This document shows positions 53,716 through 63,549 of a DNA stretch of 64,000 bases, in pieces. The DNA lies in the NCBI GenBank assembly GCA_046295455.1, contig JBKBNI010000005.1, positions 117,101 through 181,100 on the forward strand, written 5' to 3'. Numbering within the stretch: the stretch's first letter is position 1; each line of letters begins with the position of its first letter. The notes under the pieces were generated by a model that ran no database searches, had not been told where the DNA came from, and saw nothing but the letters and a program-made list of their open reading frames with translations. Origin of the DNA: Thermaurantimonas sp046295455. Lineage in GTDB: Bacteria > Bacteroidota > Bacteroidia > Flavobacteriales > Schleiferiaceae. A program made the position numbers and the translations under genes.

Positions 53716-56190
53716 TTATCTTTTTTTCTTGCGCTTCTTAGATCGATTAATTTTCTCATCCTCCTCTTCATCTGTATAGCCATAGCCGTAACCGTAACCA
53801 TAACCATAGCCATAGCCATAGCCATAGCCATAGCCATAGCCGTAACCATAACTACTACCATCTGACACAAGATCATTCATAATCAAGGCGACATTTGATA
53901 TAATTCCGGAATTTGCTTTTTCTCTGATCACATTTAGGATCTCTTTAGGAGTGTAACCTTGTCTGGTCACAAAAAGGTTCAATTCTGCATTTTTTGATAT
54001 TTCAAAAGCATCACTTACAAGCAAAATAGGAGGTGTATCGATGATAATGTAATCGTATTTTTTTCTCAAAATCTCCAACATATCCTTAAAGGAATCCCTG
54101 ATTATCAATTCAGAAGGATTGGGTGGAATGGGTCCGGCAGATATAAAATCCAAATTGCTGTAAGTAGAATTTTGTATTATTTCATCCAAAGTACTGGAAC
54201 CCGACAGGTAAGTACTAAGTCCAATTTCATTGCTACCCCCAAAATCCATGTAAATTTTTGGTTTCCGAAGATCCGCTCCCACAAGGATGGTCTTTTTTCC
54301 TCCCATGGCCAGGACACTTGCCAGATTGATGGAAACGTAGGTCTTGCCCTCCCCCGGTATCGAAGAAGTAACCGATACTACCTGAAGTTTCCTGTCTGTA
54401 GTGGGTTTAAAAAATTCCAGATTGGCTCTAATACCTCTAAAGTTTTCGGAAATGACCGACTTCGGATATTGCAGGACTGTCAAATTGCCTTCTCTTCTGT
54501 TGTGACCTATAAGGCCGATGATTGGCAATCGCACGATTCGCTCTAAATCTGTGGTTGTTCTTAACTTTTTATCAAAATATGTGACGACAAACAGATAGGT
54601 CACCGGAAAAAATAATCCCAAAACGGAGCCTATTGCGTAGTTTATTGATTTCTTTGGGGACAGGGGTTCGATATCAACATCGCCATCCTCCACAATTTGG
54701 ACATCTGTCTGAGTGCTTGCCGCACTTATACCCACTTCAGCTTTTTTCTGCATCAGAAAGGTAAACAACGTTTGGTTTAATTCAAATTTCCGCTTGATGC
54801 GCAGTAAATCCTGTTCTGACTTTGGAACTTTACTTAATTGAGCTTCAAGAAGCTTCTGCCTTCTTTGAAGGCTATTTAAATCCATCTCAAGCATTTTTCT
54901 TACATTCGTCACATTACTTAAAATGGATTCCTGGGTTATATTTATTTGTTGTATAACTTCTTTTAAATAAGGATTATCCAGTGTCAGACTCGACAGCCTG
55001 GCCTTTTGATTAATCAGTTCGTTTAACCTTTGAACCAAATTTATGATCACAGGGTCATTCACTCCACTTACAGCTGGTCGGATGATTTCTTTGTCTAAAC
55101 TTGAAGCACTAAGTTGATTTTCAAGATAGTTATAATAATCCAGTTTTAGCTTGATTGCAGCTATTTGTCCATCCACCTCGGATAATCGGGAAAACAATTC
55201 CTGGGACTCTGAACCAATATCAATTACTAAATTGGAAGACCTGTAATTTTGTAAGATATTTTCGACAAATATTAAACTATCTTCAATTCCTTGTAACTGG
55301 CTATTAATGAAGTTTAATGTAGATAAACTTGCTGATTTTTTTAATTCTAATCCAAAATCGATATACGATTGAATATAAGCATTTAGGTAATCCTTGATCT
55401 TTTGTCGGTCTGAACCTTTAAGGGAAATTAATACACCTGATGAACTTTTGGCCGCCGGATCTATTTTTATTGCTTTCGAATACGAATTCGCAAGAGATTT
55501 AATATTGTTGAAGGCAAAACTCACATTTCCGATGGCTGAGTATTTAGACTTCATAATTTTAAATTTGAAACAAGGCGTCGAAATCCACTCTCCAAAGGAA
55601 TAAACACCTTCTTGAAAAGAATCTTCGCATACAGCTACGGAATCATTGTCATAATAATACACGTTTCTTCTTTCATTTTGATCTTTTAACTTTAATTTAA
55701 AAGATTCTTCATTTAAAGGAGTTAAAACCAGCTCATACAGTGGCTGGGGATGATTTTTGTCAAACTCAATTGAAAAAGGGTTATTAAATCCATACATTTC
55801 AACTTTCCTAAATCTCCCTTCGCCAAAAACTGAATAATAAAAATTTAAAGACTTTACCGTTTTCTCAGCCAACTTGATGCTTTGTAGAATTAAAACCTCA
55901 TTTTCAAATTTTAATCTCGGATTATAATAGCCCATCGACATTAACAAAAAGTCCATATTTGGTGCAGACTTTTCTCCATCTTTTAATAAGATAACGGCTT
56001 TGCCCTGGTATTGCGGAATGCTATATCGATTTACAAGGAATGCAGAAAATAAACCTACTGCCAAACCTACAAGAAGCAGAGGCCAGTTGACCAAAAGTTT
56101 TTGCAGAAGTCGTCTAAAATCAAATGTATCTTGATTGTTGTCAAATGAATTATTTGACAAGTATTCGTATTGGTTTTGTGTAGGATTCAC
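53716..56190 (-). CDS. Wzc-like polysaccharide co-polymerase and tyrosine autokinase
   Basis: An 824-residue protein. The N-terminal Wzz domain is flanked by membrane helices (NWPLLLVGLAVGLFSAFLV near residue 35 and YAIGSVLGLFFPVTYLFVV near 515), with a long periplasmic coiled coil. The C-terminal BY-kinase has Walker A SSIPGEGKTYVSINLA, A' ILVGADLRKP and Walker B YIIIDTPPILLVSD. The tail is a run of 13 Tyr alternating with 12 Gly, then an acidic and a basic stretch (DEEEDE, RSKKRKKKR). It sets chain length and export of a surface polysaccharide by cycles of tyrosine autophosphorylation. First of the kinase/exporter pair beside the sugar genes. Confidence 0.93.
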   Translation of the reverse strand: MNPTQNQYEYLSNNSFDNNQDTFDFRRLLQKLLVNWPLLLVGLAVGLFSAFLVNRYSIPQYQGKAVILLKDGEKSAPNMDFLLMSMGYYNPRLKFENEVLILQSIKLAEKTVKSLNFYYSVFGEGRFRKVEMYGFNNPFSIEFDKNHPQPLYELVLTPLNEESFKLKLKDQNERRNVYYYDNDSVAVCEDSFQEGVYSFGEWISTPCFKFKIMKSKYSAIGNVSFAFNNIKSLANSYSKAIKIDPAAKSSSGVLISLKGSDRQKIKDYLNAYIQSYIDFGLELKKSASLSTLNFINSQLQGIEDSLIFVENILQNYRSSNLVIDIGSESQELFSRLSEVDGQIAAIKLKLDYYNYLENQLSASSLDKEIIRPAVSGVNDPVIINLVQRLNELINQKARLSSLTLDNPYLKEVIQQINITQESILSNVTNVRKMLEMDLNSLQRRQKLLEAQLSKVPKSEQDLLRIKRKFELNQTLFTFLMQKKAEVGISAASTQTDVQIVEDGDVDIEPLSPKKSINYAIGSVLGLFFPVTYLFVVTYFDKKLRTTTDLERIVRLPIIGLIGHNRREGNLTVLQYPKSVISENFRGIRANLEFFKPTTDRKLQVVSVTSSIPGEGKTYVSINLASVLAMGGKKTILVGADLRKPKIYMDFGGSNEIGLSTYLSGSSTLDEIIQNSTYSNLDFISAGPIPPNPSELIIRDSFKDMLEILRKKYDYIIIDTPPILLVSDAFEISKNAELNLFVTRQGYTPKEILNVIREKANSGIISNVALIMNDLVSDGSSYGYGYGYGYGYGYGYGYGYGYGYGYTDEEEDEKINRSKKRKKKR
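53776..53850 (-). repeat. Hexanucleotide repeat encoding a Tyr-Gly tail
   Basis: Twenty-five codons alternate Tyr (TAT or TAC) with Gly (GGC or GGT), giving 13 Tyr and 12 Gly. Near-identical 6-bp units in the DNA make it prone to copy-number change by slippage. It sits in the autophosphorylation tail of the Wzc-like kinase. Confidence 0.9.
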
Positions 56191-56210
56191 AACGTATAAT
56201 ATTATTTTAT

Positions 56211-57029
56211 TTACCTTAAACTTCTATAAACAATCACTAAAGTAAGTAAAGAGCTAATGACACTTAATAATCCTGTTATTGTTTGAAATCCGGTAGTTCC
56301 AATACCCCAACTTTTAGCAGGAAGTGGCTTGACATTAATTATGTCGTTGGGCTCCAAAAAAATATCTGCACTTGCTAAAACAGCCCGATTAGTTAAATCA
56401 AGTGTTTTAAACACATAGCCGTTAGGAGTCATACGGATGATTTCAACTTCAGTTCGATCTCCTACAAAATCAATGTCTCCTGCTTCAACCAATGCATCGA
56501 TGATGGTCACATAATTTCTAAAAAACACATATCGACCAGGCCTTCGCACATCCCCAATGACTTTCACATTAATTCCCGGAAAGGAGAGTTTAACAGAAAC
56601 TGTTCCCGGTTCAAAAAATTTATAGAGTTCTTTTTCTATAATTTCCTGTGCATCAAGCAATGTTTTCCCTGCAATATAAACTTCTCCTAATACAGGTAAT
56701 TTAATTTTACCATTTATATCGATGGTATATCCATTCAAATAATACAGAGGATCCAACCCCCCGCCCTGGCCACCCATCATACCAAGAGGAACCTGTGGCA
56801 TCGCGCTTACATTAAAAATCTCGTTAACTTCTTTATTGGTTGATAAAACTTCAACCTTCACAAGATCTCCCACCTGCAACCTGTACTTGATCATCAGCCT
56901 CTTTTGAAATTCCGCGGAATCGACTTCAATGGATGCTTTATGAATATCCTGAAAATACGTCAGCTTTCGCCTGGGAACGCATGACGAAAAGAAAACCGCA
57001 ATTGATATTAACGTGATGATTTGTTTCAT
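56211..57029 (-). CDS. Wza-like polysaccharide export lipoprotein
   Basis: A 272-residue lipoprotein with lipobox FSSC (Cys 17). The polysaccharide export domain (Poly_export) has YRLQVGDLVKVEVLS and NGKIKLPVLGEVYIAGKT. A SLBB domain follows (VKVIGDVRRPGRYVF, TIIDALVEAGDI). A C-terminal hydrophobic helix (TGLLSVISSLLTLVIVYRSLR) could span the outer membrane, as in Wza. It forms the export channel with the Wzc-like protein 20 bases downstream. Confidence 0.93.
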   Translation of the reverse strand: MKQIITLISIAVFFSSCVPRRKLTYFQDIHKASIEVDSAEFQKRLMIKYRLQVGDLVKVEVLSTNKEVNEIFNVSAMPQVPLGMMGGQGGGLDPLYYLNGYTIDINGKIKLPVLGEVYIAGKTLLDAQEIIEKELYKFFEPGTVSVKLSFPGINVKVIGDVRRPGRYVFFRNYVTIIDALVEAGDIDFVGDRTEVEIIRMTPNGYVFKTLDLTNRAVLASADIFLEPNDIINVKPLPAKSWGIGTTGFQTITGLLSVISSLLTLVIVYRSLR

Positions 57030-57066
57030 TTAAAAAATGTGTTTATGATGCAAACGAAAATAATTA

Positions 57067-58038
57067 TCATATTTGAAACGGATGTTTGGAAAGCGGTAAT
57101 TTAGACAGAGGATGATACTCCCCTTTTAATCCAACCGGAGCGGAATTCCTGATTTCGTAAACAATTTCGATGGCCTGCTTTGTCTCATTCAATCCAAATC
57201 CGCCTCCATTCATTATATCCCGGTAGGTAGCAGTATGTAAATCATTAAATCCGTCACTAAATTCATACTCTTCTTCATCAATTTTCAGACTTCTGAACGT
57301 TTTTTTTCCTGATTGACGAACCTCATCCGGTAAACACTCTTCATTGATACTAAGAAACCATTTAACATCCGCATTTTCCAGTTCTATGATTCCGGATGCT
57401 CTGTCGTGGGTGCTCAGATGAACCACTTGTGATTTCTTTGAACCAAAAATCCAGGTAAGCATATCGAAAAAATGTATTCCGATGTTGGTAGCGATTCCTC
57501 CGGATTTCTGTAAATCACCTTTCCAGCTGGTGTAATACCACTTTCCCCTGCTGGTAATATAGGTCAACTCTACGGAAAACCTTTTCTTGGCTTCTTTGAG
57601 CTCAGATTCCACCTTTCTCTTTAAATCTAATACAGATTTGTGCAGTCGCAACTGAAGTACATTGTAAACTTTCTTACCACTCTCCCGCTCGATTTCTTCC
57701 AGGGCAGCCAGATTCCACGGGTTTAATACAATAGGCTTCTCACAAATTACATCTGCACCTATTTTCAAACTAAAGCGAATGTGGCTGTCATGGAGATAAT
57801 TAGGAGAACAAATACTGACAAAATCAATATTTCTTTTGACGCGTCTTAATTTATCAATATGGCGATCAAAACGTTCAAATTCAACAAAAAAAGAAGCATG
57901 TGGGAAATATGAATCAATGATGCCTACCCCATCGTACGGATCATATGCTGCGATCAGATCATTATCTGTTTCTTTGATGGCCTTCATATGACGAGGTGCA
58001 ATGTAGCCGGCCGCACCTATCAAAGCAAAACGCTTCAT
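57067..58038 (-). CDS. WlbA/WbpB-like Gfo/Idh/MocA oxidoreductase
   Basis: A 323-residue NAD-dependent sugar dehydrogenase. The Rossmann entry is FALIGAAGYIAPRHMKAI, the CEKPIV motif carries the catalytic Lys, and KSGGIATNIGIHFFDMLTW includes the active-site His. The pattern is that of WlbA/WbpB, which oxidise the C3 of UDP-N-acetylglucosaminuronate before transamination. Here it suggests a 3-amino or diamino sugar in the polysaccharide. A long non-coding A+T-rich gap precedes it. Confidence 0.85.
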   Translation of the reverse strand: MKRFALIGAAGYIAPRHMKAIKETDNDLIAAYDPYDGVGIIDSYFPHASFFVEFERFDRHIDKLRRVKRNIDFVSICSPNYLHDSHIRFSLKIGADVICEKPIVLNPWNLAALEEIERESGKKVYNVLQLRLHKSVLDLKRKVESELKEAKKRFSVELTYITSRGKWYYTSWKGDLQKSGGIATNIGIHFFDMLTWIFGSKKSQVVHLSTHDRASGIIELENADVKWFLSINEECLPDEVRQSGKKTFRSLKIDEEEYEFSDGFNDLHTATYRDIMNGGGFGLNETKQAIEIVYEIRNSAPVGLKGEYHPLSKLPLSKHPFQI

Positions 58039-58514
58039 TATTTGTTTAAAAAGTTAATTTCGTTAGCACTTCAGACCGATTGTATTAAGTCGCAATATTA
58101 ATTAAAAATATTTGAATGAGCATGTTTTATTTGTTCAACGTGTTTTATTTAATACAACCATTGTAAGTAACACAAAAATTATGTAATTATCGAATATCTA
58201 TTTTTAGATGTTTTCTTAATAAACGATACACAAATATATTTTTAAATTAAAGGTTTTGATCTGCACTGTTTGAAATTGTTTAAAAGTTGTATATCAAAAA
58301 ATAAAAATGTAATTTTGAATCAATATAAACCAAATGGGAAATATTAATTCTAATAAATCAGATGTTAGATAAAAAATTACGAAACACAGTAAATAAATAT
58401 CAATTTAATTTAAATAAAAAAGTTTAGATAAAAAAGAAGTCTTATACAAATGAACATTTCATCGATACACCATTAAAGGACACATATTATTTAAAAGACT
58501 TTAAAATAGTATAA
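58039..58514. other. A+T-rich intergenic stretch without genes
   Basis: This 476-base gap is strongly A+T-rich and no ORF of substance is seen on either strand. It probably holds the promoter of the WlbA-wza-wzc genes: a TATATTTG -7-like box lies on the minus strand at 58231-58238, without a clear -33. No hairpin terminator for the upstream aminotransferase gene was recognised. Confidence 0.5.
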
Positions 58515-59657
58515 TTAATGAAATACGTCATTCAATACATTAATAATGTTATGCCAATCATTTTCGGTCAGGTTTGATCCGGATGGTAAACATATACCTT
58601 CATGAAACAACGTTTCTGAGATGTTAGTGCCATAAAAAGGAGCATGTTTAAAGACAGGTTGCAGATGCATTGGCTTCCACAATGGTCTGCTTTCTATGTT
58701 ATTGTTTTCAAGTGCTTTTCTCAGAGTCTCTGAAGAAATTCCGTGATTTTCTCTTAAATTGATTACAATAGTAGTTAACCATCGGTTTGAAAAGAAACCT
58801 TCCGGTTCTGAAATCCAACGAATGTTGTAGCCTTCTTTGTTTTTTTCGGAGAAAAAACTGATGTAACGATCAAAATTTTTTCTTCTCAAGGCCACTCTGT
58901 TCTCCAAAACCAACATTTGTCCTCTTCCTATTCCTGCCAGTACATTACTCATTCTGTAATTGTAACCAATATGAGAATGCTCATAATGAGGTGCCGGATC
59001 CCTTGCCTGTGTAGCCAGGAATCGAGCTTTTTTCACCATATCTTCATCATTAGACAACAGAGCACCTCCTCCACTTGTAGTAATTATCTTATTACCATTA
59101 AATGACAAAATACCAATTGTGCCAAAGCTTCCACATCTTTTTCCATTAATTGAAGACCCAAGTGCTTCTGCAGCATCTTCAATGATAGGTATTTCATACT
59201 TTGCAGCTATTGCAATAATCTCATTCATTTTTGCAGGCATTCCATATAAATGTACCGGTATAATGGCTTTCGGTTTTTTTCCTCTTTTCACTCGATCCTT
59301 TATGGCGTCTTCCAATAATTGGGGATCCATATTCCAGGTATCCTTTTCAGAATCAATAAAGATGGGAGTAGCTCCCTGATAGACGATAGGATTTGCGGAA
59401 CCTGAAAAAGTAAAACTCTGACAAATGACCTCATCTCCGCGTTCAACCCCCAATAAGATCAAGGCCAGATGAATAGCAGCGGTGCCCGAGCTTAATACTG
59501 CTGCGTGATTAACCCCTGTAAATTTCTGAAGGTCTTCTTCAAATCCATCCACGTGCGGGCCGAGGGGGGCAATCCAGTTTGTGCGAAAAGCTTCTTGTAC
59601 AAACGAAAATTCTGAATCACCAATATGTGGAGATGAAAGATATATTCTTTTTAACAT
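58515..59657 (-). CDS. DegT/DnrJ/EryC1/StrS-type sugar aminotransferase
   Basis: A 380-residue PLP enzyme. ILSSGTA-type ligand loop is AAVLSSGTAAIHLAL, the PLP-binding Asp is in IIEDAAEALGSS, and the Schiff-base Lys is in SFNGNKIITTSGGG. The C-terminal part has SNVLAGIGRGQ, RPLWKPMHLQP. The sequence is near PglE/PseC-type transaminases that aminate nucleotide 4-keto (or 3-keto) sugars. It may supply the amino group for acylation by the PglD-like enzyme encoded nearby, or pair with the WlbA-like enzyme. Confidence 0.9.
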   Translation of the reverse strand: MLKRIYLSSPHIGDSEFSFVQEAFRTNWIAPLGPHVDGFEEDLQKFTGVNHAAVLSSGTAAIHLALILLGVERGDEVICQSFTFSGSANPIVYQGATPIFIDSEKDTWNMDPQLLEDAIKDRVKRGKKPKAIIPVHLYGMPAKMNEIIAIAAKYEIPIIEDAAEALGSSINGKRCGSFGTIGILSFNGNKIITTSGGGALLSNDEDMVKKARFLATQARDPAPHYEHSHIGYNYRMSNVLAGIGRGQMLVLENRVALRRKNFDRYISFFSEKNKEGYNIRWISEPEGFFSNRWLTTIVINLRENHGISSETLRKALENNNIESRPLWKPMHLQPVFKHAPFYGTNISETLFHEGICLPSGSNLTENDWHNIINVLNDVFH

Positions 59658-59854
59658 TATAAGTATTTAAAATTGTAATTTATGTTTTTTTATATTTTTT
59701 ATAAATTTCAGTTAAATAATCAATTTAAAAACATTAACTGCATTTATCTAGTTATTCTCAGAATTTTATTTCAAATTATAAATTGGTATTTTAAATCCGG
59801 AAATGGGAAGATTACTTAGTAATTATAATATGTTATTGATTTAATAATTTTTGA

Positions 59855-61012
59855 TTATTCCTGTTGAATGAAAACCTTGTGGCCACTGTTGGTCAAAGTT
59901 AAATCCCGTTGAAATAATTTTATATCAGATTTTATCATTTCTTCTATTAAATTATCTAATGTATATTTGGGAGTCCAGTTAAGTTTTTTTTGCGCTTTAC
60001 TTGAATCTCCGATTAGCAGATCTACTTCCGTTGGTCTGAAATATCTGGGATCTACTTCGACTACAATATTTCCTGTTTTAAGACTATCTGGCATCTTGTC
60101 ATTATTTGCGGTTACTTCTCGATACTTTGCCTCATCGATTGATTTTATAAATCCAAATTCTTCTGCTTCAGATCCTTTAAAACCTACTTCCACACCTATT
60201 TCTGCAAAAGATAATCTGATAAAATCCCTTACGGAGGTAGTAACTCCAGTCGCAATGACGTAATCATCTGGATTTTCTTGTTGTAGAATGAGCCACATGG
60301 CCTCTACATAATCCTTAGCATGTCCCCAATCTCTTTTGGCATCCATATTGCCAATGTAAAATTTACTTTGTAAACCCAATGCTATTTTAGCAACAGCACG
60401 AGTAATTTTTCGGGTTACAAATGTTTCGCCACGTATGGGAGATTCATGATTAAACAAGATACCATTGCAAGCAAACATATTATATGCCTCCCTGTAATTC
60501 ACCGTAATCCAATACGCATATAATTTAGCCACGGCATAGGGCGAACGAGGATAGAAAGGGGTTTTTTCCGATTGAGGAACTTGTTGTACAAGTCCATATA
60601 ATTCAGAAGTGGAGGCTTGATAAATTTTGGTTTTATCCGTCATACCTAATAATCTGACAGCTTCCAATATTCTAAGTGTGCCAATGCCATCCGCATTAGC
60701 TGTGTATTCAGGTGTTTCAAAACTTACCTTTACATGGGACATGGCAGCGAGATTGTATATTTCGTCGGGTTGGGTTTCCTGAATAATTCGCGTAAGGTTC
60801 ATAGAATCCGTCATATCCCCGTAGTGAAGTTTAAATTTTAAATCTGGGCTGTGGGGATCCTGGTAAATATGATCGATTCTATCTGTATTAAAAAGCGAGG
60901 CACGTCTTTTTATTCCGTGTACTGTATATCCCTTTTCCAGAAGTAAGTCAGCAAGGTAAGCTCCATCTTGACCGGTAACTCCTGTGATGAGAGCTATTTT
61001 ATTTTTTTTCAT
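59855..61012 (-). CDS. gmd: GDP-mannose 4,6-dehydratase
   Basis: A 385-residue extended SDR. The NADP-binding motif is ALITGVTGQDGAYLADLL, then GIKRRASLFNTDRIDHIYQD. The catalytic Thr/Ser-Glu and Tyr-x3-Lys lie in YQASTSELYG and SPYAVAKLYAY. The NHESPIRGETFVTRKI segment is typical of GMD. It converts GDP-D-mannose to the 4-keto-6-deoxy intermediate. The following gene, fcl, starts 12 bases after its 3' neighbour, and together they make GDP-L-fucose. Confidence 0.96.
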   Translation of the reverse strand: MKKNKIALITGVTGQDGAYLADLLLEKGYTVHGIKRRASLFNTDRIDHIYQDPHSPDLKFKLHYGDMTDSMNLTRIIQETQPDEIYNLAAMSHVKVSFETPEYTANADGIGTLRILEAVRLLGMTDKTKIYQASTSELYGLVQQVPQSEKTPFYPRSPYAVAKLYAYWITVNYREAYNMFACNGILFNHESPIRGETFVTRKITRAVAKIALGLQSKFYIGNMDAKRDWGHAKDYVEAMWLILQQENPDDYVIATGVTTSVRDFIRLSFAEIGVEVGFKGSEAEEFGFIKSIDEAKYREVTANNDKMPDSLKTGNIVVEVDPRYFRPTEVDLLIGDSSKAQKKLNWTPKYTLDNLIEEMIKSDIKLFQRDLTLTNSGHKVFIQQE

Positions 61013-61024
61013 CCATTATATATT

Positions 61025-61975
61025 TTAGAGTCTGACAGCTTTAAAATTGTTTGCGTTTTCAAGAAACCACTTATATGTGTCTTGAATTCCTTCAGAAAGA
61101 TCTATTTCAGCTTTCCATCCCAGGGCATTTAGTTTTTCGACGCTTAAGAGTTTGCGCGGAGTTCCGTCGGGCTTGGTTTCATCCCAAACTATTTCTCCTT
61201 TATGTCCAACGACTTTTTGAATCAACAATGCCAATTCCTTAATGGATAAATCACTGCCTGTTCCGACGTTGTATAGATTATCAGGAAGGGCGTTTTCCAG
61301 GGCAAAGAGTACTGCTTTTGCCAAATCGTCTACATGCATAAATTCTCTCATCGGTGTCCCTGTTCCCCAGAGTGTAACCGTTGAATGAGAATTTTCTTTG
61401 GCTTCATGAAATTTCCGGATCATGGCCGGAAGCACATGAGAGGTTTCTAAGTCAAAATTATCATTTGGCCCATATAAATTTGTAGGCATTAGGCTTATAA
61501 AATTCTTTCCATATTGTTTTCGTATGGCTTCGCACGCCTTAACACCAGTAATTTTAGCTATTGCATACCACTCATTAGTCGGCTCAAGAGGACCTGTCAA
61601 TAAATATTCTTCTTTAATTGGCTGAGGTGCATGTTTTGGATATATACAAGAACTACCTAAAAATATAAATTTACTAACCCCATATTTCAGTGAAGCATCT
61701 ATTAAATTATTTTGAATTTGTAAGTTTTCCATCAAAAAATTATATGGATAATTATGATTTGCCATAATGCCTCCAACTCTCGCAGCAGCGTCTATAACTA
61801 CATCAATTTTCGTTTGGCTAAATAATTCATTCACATTACTTTGTATTCGTAAATCTAACTCCTTGCTATTAAAATAAATCAGATTGTTGTATCCATTTTT
61901 TTTAAGTAATTGTAGAACTGCTGAACCTACCATTCCCTTATGTCCCGGGATATATATTTTTAAATTTTTATTCAT
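61025..61975 (-). CDS. fcl: GDP-L-fucose synthase
   Basis: A 316-residue extended SDR. The coenzyme motif is IYIPGHKGMVGSAVLQLL. The catalytic Ser-Tyr-Lys is found in LGSSCIYPKHAPQPIKEE and WYAIAKITGVKACEA. The His-Cys epimerase residues lie near LGSSC and in DLETSHVLPAMIRKFHEA. It epimerises and reduces GDP-4-keto-6-deoxymannose to GDP-L-fucose. Encoded directly upstream of gmd in the same direction (12-base gap), so the polysaccharide likely contains L-fucose. Confidence 0.96.
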   Translation of the reverse strand: MNKNLKIYIPGHKGMVGSAVLQLLKKNGYNNLIYFNSKELDLRIQSNVNELFSQTKIDVVIDAAARVGGIMANHNYPYNFLMENLQIQNNLIDASLKYGVSKFIFLGSSCIYPKHAPQPIKEEYLLTGPLEPTNEWYAIAKITGVKACEAIRKQYGKNFISLMPTNLYGPNDNFDLETSHVLPAMIRKFHEAKENSHSTVTLWGTGTPMREFMHVDDLAKAVLFALENALPDNLYNVGTGSDLSIKELALLIQKVVGHKGEIVWDETKPDGTPRKLLSVEKLNALGWKAEIDLSEGIQDTYKWFLENANNFKAVRL

Positions 61976-62121
61976 CTTTCTATAATTTTTTTACTTTAAT
62001 CAAAATATTAATTTTAAATCGATTTTAATATTTTTTTTGCCACAATAAATACAATATTTTTTTTTGAAATTGATTAAAATTTAAATGACTCAAAATACAA
62101 AAAGCGTTGAATTAATCGATT

Positions 62122-62784
62122 TTATGATTCAGAAATTTTGATGATTCTTTCATTAAATCGATTAAAGACAGTTTGATTATCCCCTACATTTTTATATAAG
62201 ATTGTACCTGCTCCAATTTTATTGTTGTTTCCAACCACAATTGAGGGTATTGTGGCACTATTGACCCCAAACATATTCTCATTGCCTACAGTAGTGTGTC
62301 CTGAGAGTGCCACTTGGGGACTGATAAAATTATAGTTACCAATCACTGTATCATGTCCAATGGTACATCGAGAATTCAGTATATTAAAATCCCCTATTCG
62401 AACCATAGGTCCCACAGAAGCATTGTGAGAGATTAACACTCCTTCTCCTATTTTGGCAGATGGTGAAATAAGCGCAGTGGGATGAATGAGACCTGTAAAT
62501 TTTGCACCCATTGCTTTGAATTTTTCTACAATTGGCCTCCTAAAAGCTACATTAGCTATACCCATCAGATAATATACATCCGGAAGAATATTGTGGTCAG
62601 ATATTTTGCCCAAATAAGGTTCACTGTATTCATATCGGCTGTGGATGTTTTCATCATCATCAATGAAGCCGACTACTTCTATTTGTTCTTCCGATTGGCT
62701 TTTGTTGTAAAATCGTATATAATCCCTTACTTCGGCGGCATGTCCACCGGCTCCGATAATTAAAACATGTTTTTTCATTATCAA
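62122..62784 (-). CDS. PglD-like sugar acyltransferase (left-handed beta-helix)
   Basis: A 220-residue protein. The N-terminal Rossmann-like part is HVLIIGAGGHAAEVRDYI, with VVGFIDDDE, as in PglD/NeuD. The C-terminal left-handed beta-helix has hexapeptide repeats (SAKIGEGVLISHNASVG, RIGDFNILNSRCTIGHDTVIG). The catalytic-type His lies in RCTIGHD. PglD N-acetylates a UDP-4-amino sugar. Here a longer acyl donor is possible, given the FabH-like and SDR genes next to it. Start 62784 or 62778. Confidence 0.87.
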   Translation of the reverse strand: MIMKKHVLIIGAGGHAAEVRDYIRFYNKSQSEEQIEVVGFIDDDENIHSRYEYSEPYLGKISDHNILPDVYYLMGIANVAFRRPIVEKFKAMGAKFTGLIHPTALISPSAKIGEGVLISHNASVGPMVRIGDFNILNSRCTIGHDTVIGNYNFISPQVALSGHTTVGNENMFGVNSATIPSIVVGNNNKIGAGTILYKNVGDNQTVFNRFNERIIKISES

Positions 62785-62790
62785 AAAATT

Positions 62791-63549
62791 TTATCTTGCA
62801 GAATAGCCCCCATCTATTACCAATTCTGTACCTGTAATCCAAGAAGAACTGTCCGATAACAAAAAAATAACCGCCGGACTAATATCTTCGGGTTTACCTA
62901 TACCCATTGGGTGGAGTGCCTTGATTTTAGACAAGTTCTCTTCGGATTGCGCGTAATCCTGTTTCATAACCATTGGTGTCTGAACCACTCCGGGAGAAAT
63001 GCAATTGAATCGAATTTTTCTAGGAGCGTATTCAATGGCCAAACTTTTTGAAGCGGCCAATAGAGCTCCTTTGGTGAGTCCGTAAATAGTTTTTCCACTT
63101 TCGCCCAAGTGAGCCATAACAGAGGTAAAAAAAATAATTGATCCGCCGTTGTCATTAAAATTTCCTTTCTTTAATAAATTTTTGGTTAAGAAAATAGCAG
63201 AAAAAACGTTTGTATAGATAAAGTTATCAAATTTTGATTTCGATATAGATCGAAATGGCAAAGTAGTAGAAATTCCGGCTGCATGAACAATGCCATCTAC
63301 ATGCCCAAACTCACTGAGTGCTTGCTCAGTAACTAGCTCTATAGAATCAGGTGACGTCAAATCCGCCTCAATTGTACAGATATAACCACCGCTGGACAAT
63401 ATTGTATTTTTAGTATCGCTGAGCCTATTTGTATCTCTGCCTACTATCAAAACCTTAGCCCCCATCTTACAGCAATCAATGGCTATTTGTCTGCCTATAC
63501 CTGAACTACCACCGGTTATTACTATATTCTTATTTGTGATGTTAAACAT
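62791..63549 (-). CDS. FabG-like short-chain dehydrogenase
   Basis: A 252-residue classical SDR. NAD(P)-binding TGGSSGIGRQIA, then HAAGIS, the catalytic Ser in FFTSVMAHLG, Tyr and Lys in IYGLTKGALLAA, and the C-terminal SWITGTELVIDGGYSA. The family includes 3-oxoacyl-ACP reductases. It overlaps the FabH-like stop by one base (TAATG) and is 6 bases from the PglD-like gene. It plausibly reduces a 3-oxoacyl thioester made by its upstream neighbour. Confidence 0.88.
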   Translation of the reverse strand: MFNITNKNIVITGGSSGIGRQIAIDCCKMGAKVLIVGRDTNRLSDTKNTILSSGGYICTIEADLTSPDSIELVTEQALSEFGHVDGIVHAAGISTTLPFRSISKSKFDNFIYTNVFSAIFLTKNLLKKGNFNDNGGSIIFFTSVMAHLGESGKTIYGLTKGALLAASKSLAIEYAPRKIRFNCISPGVVQTPMVMKQDYAQSEENLSKIKALHPMGIGKPEDISPAVIFLLSDSSSWITGTELVIDGGYSAR

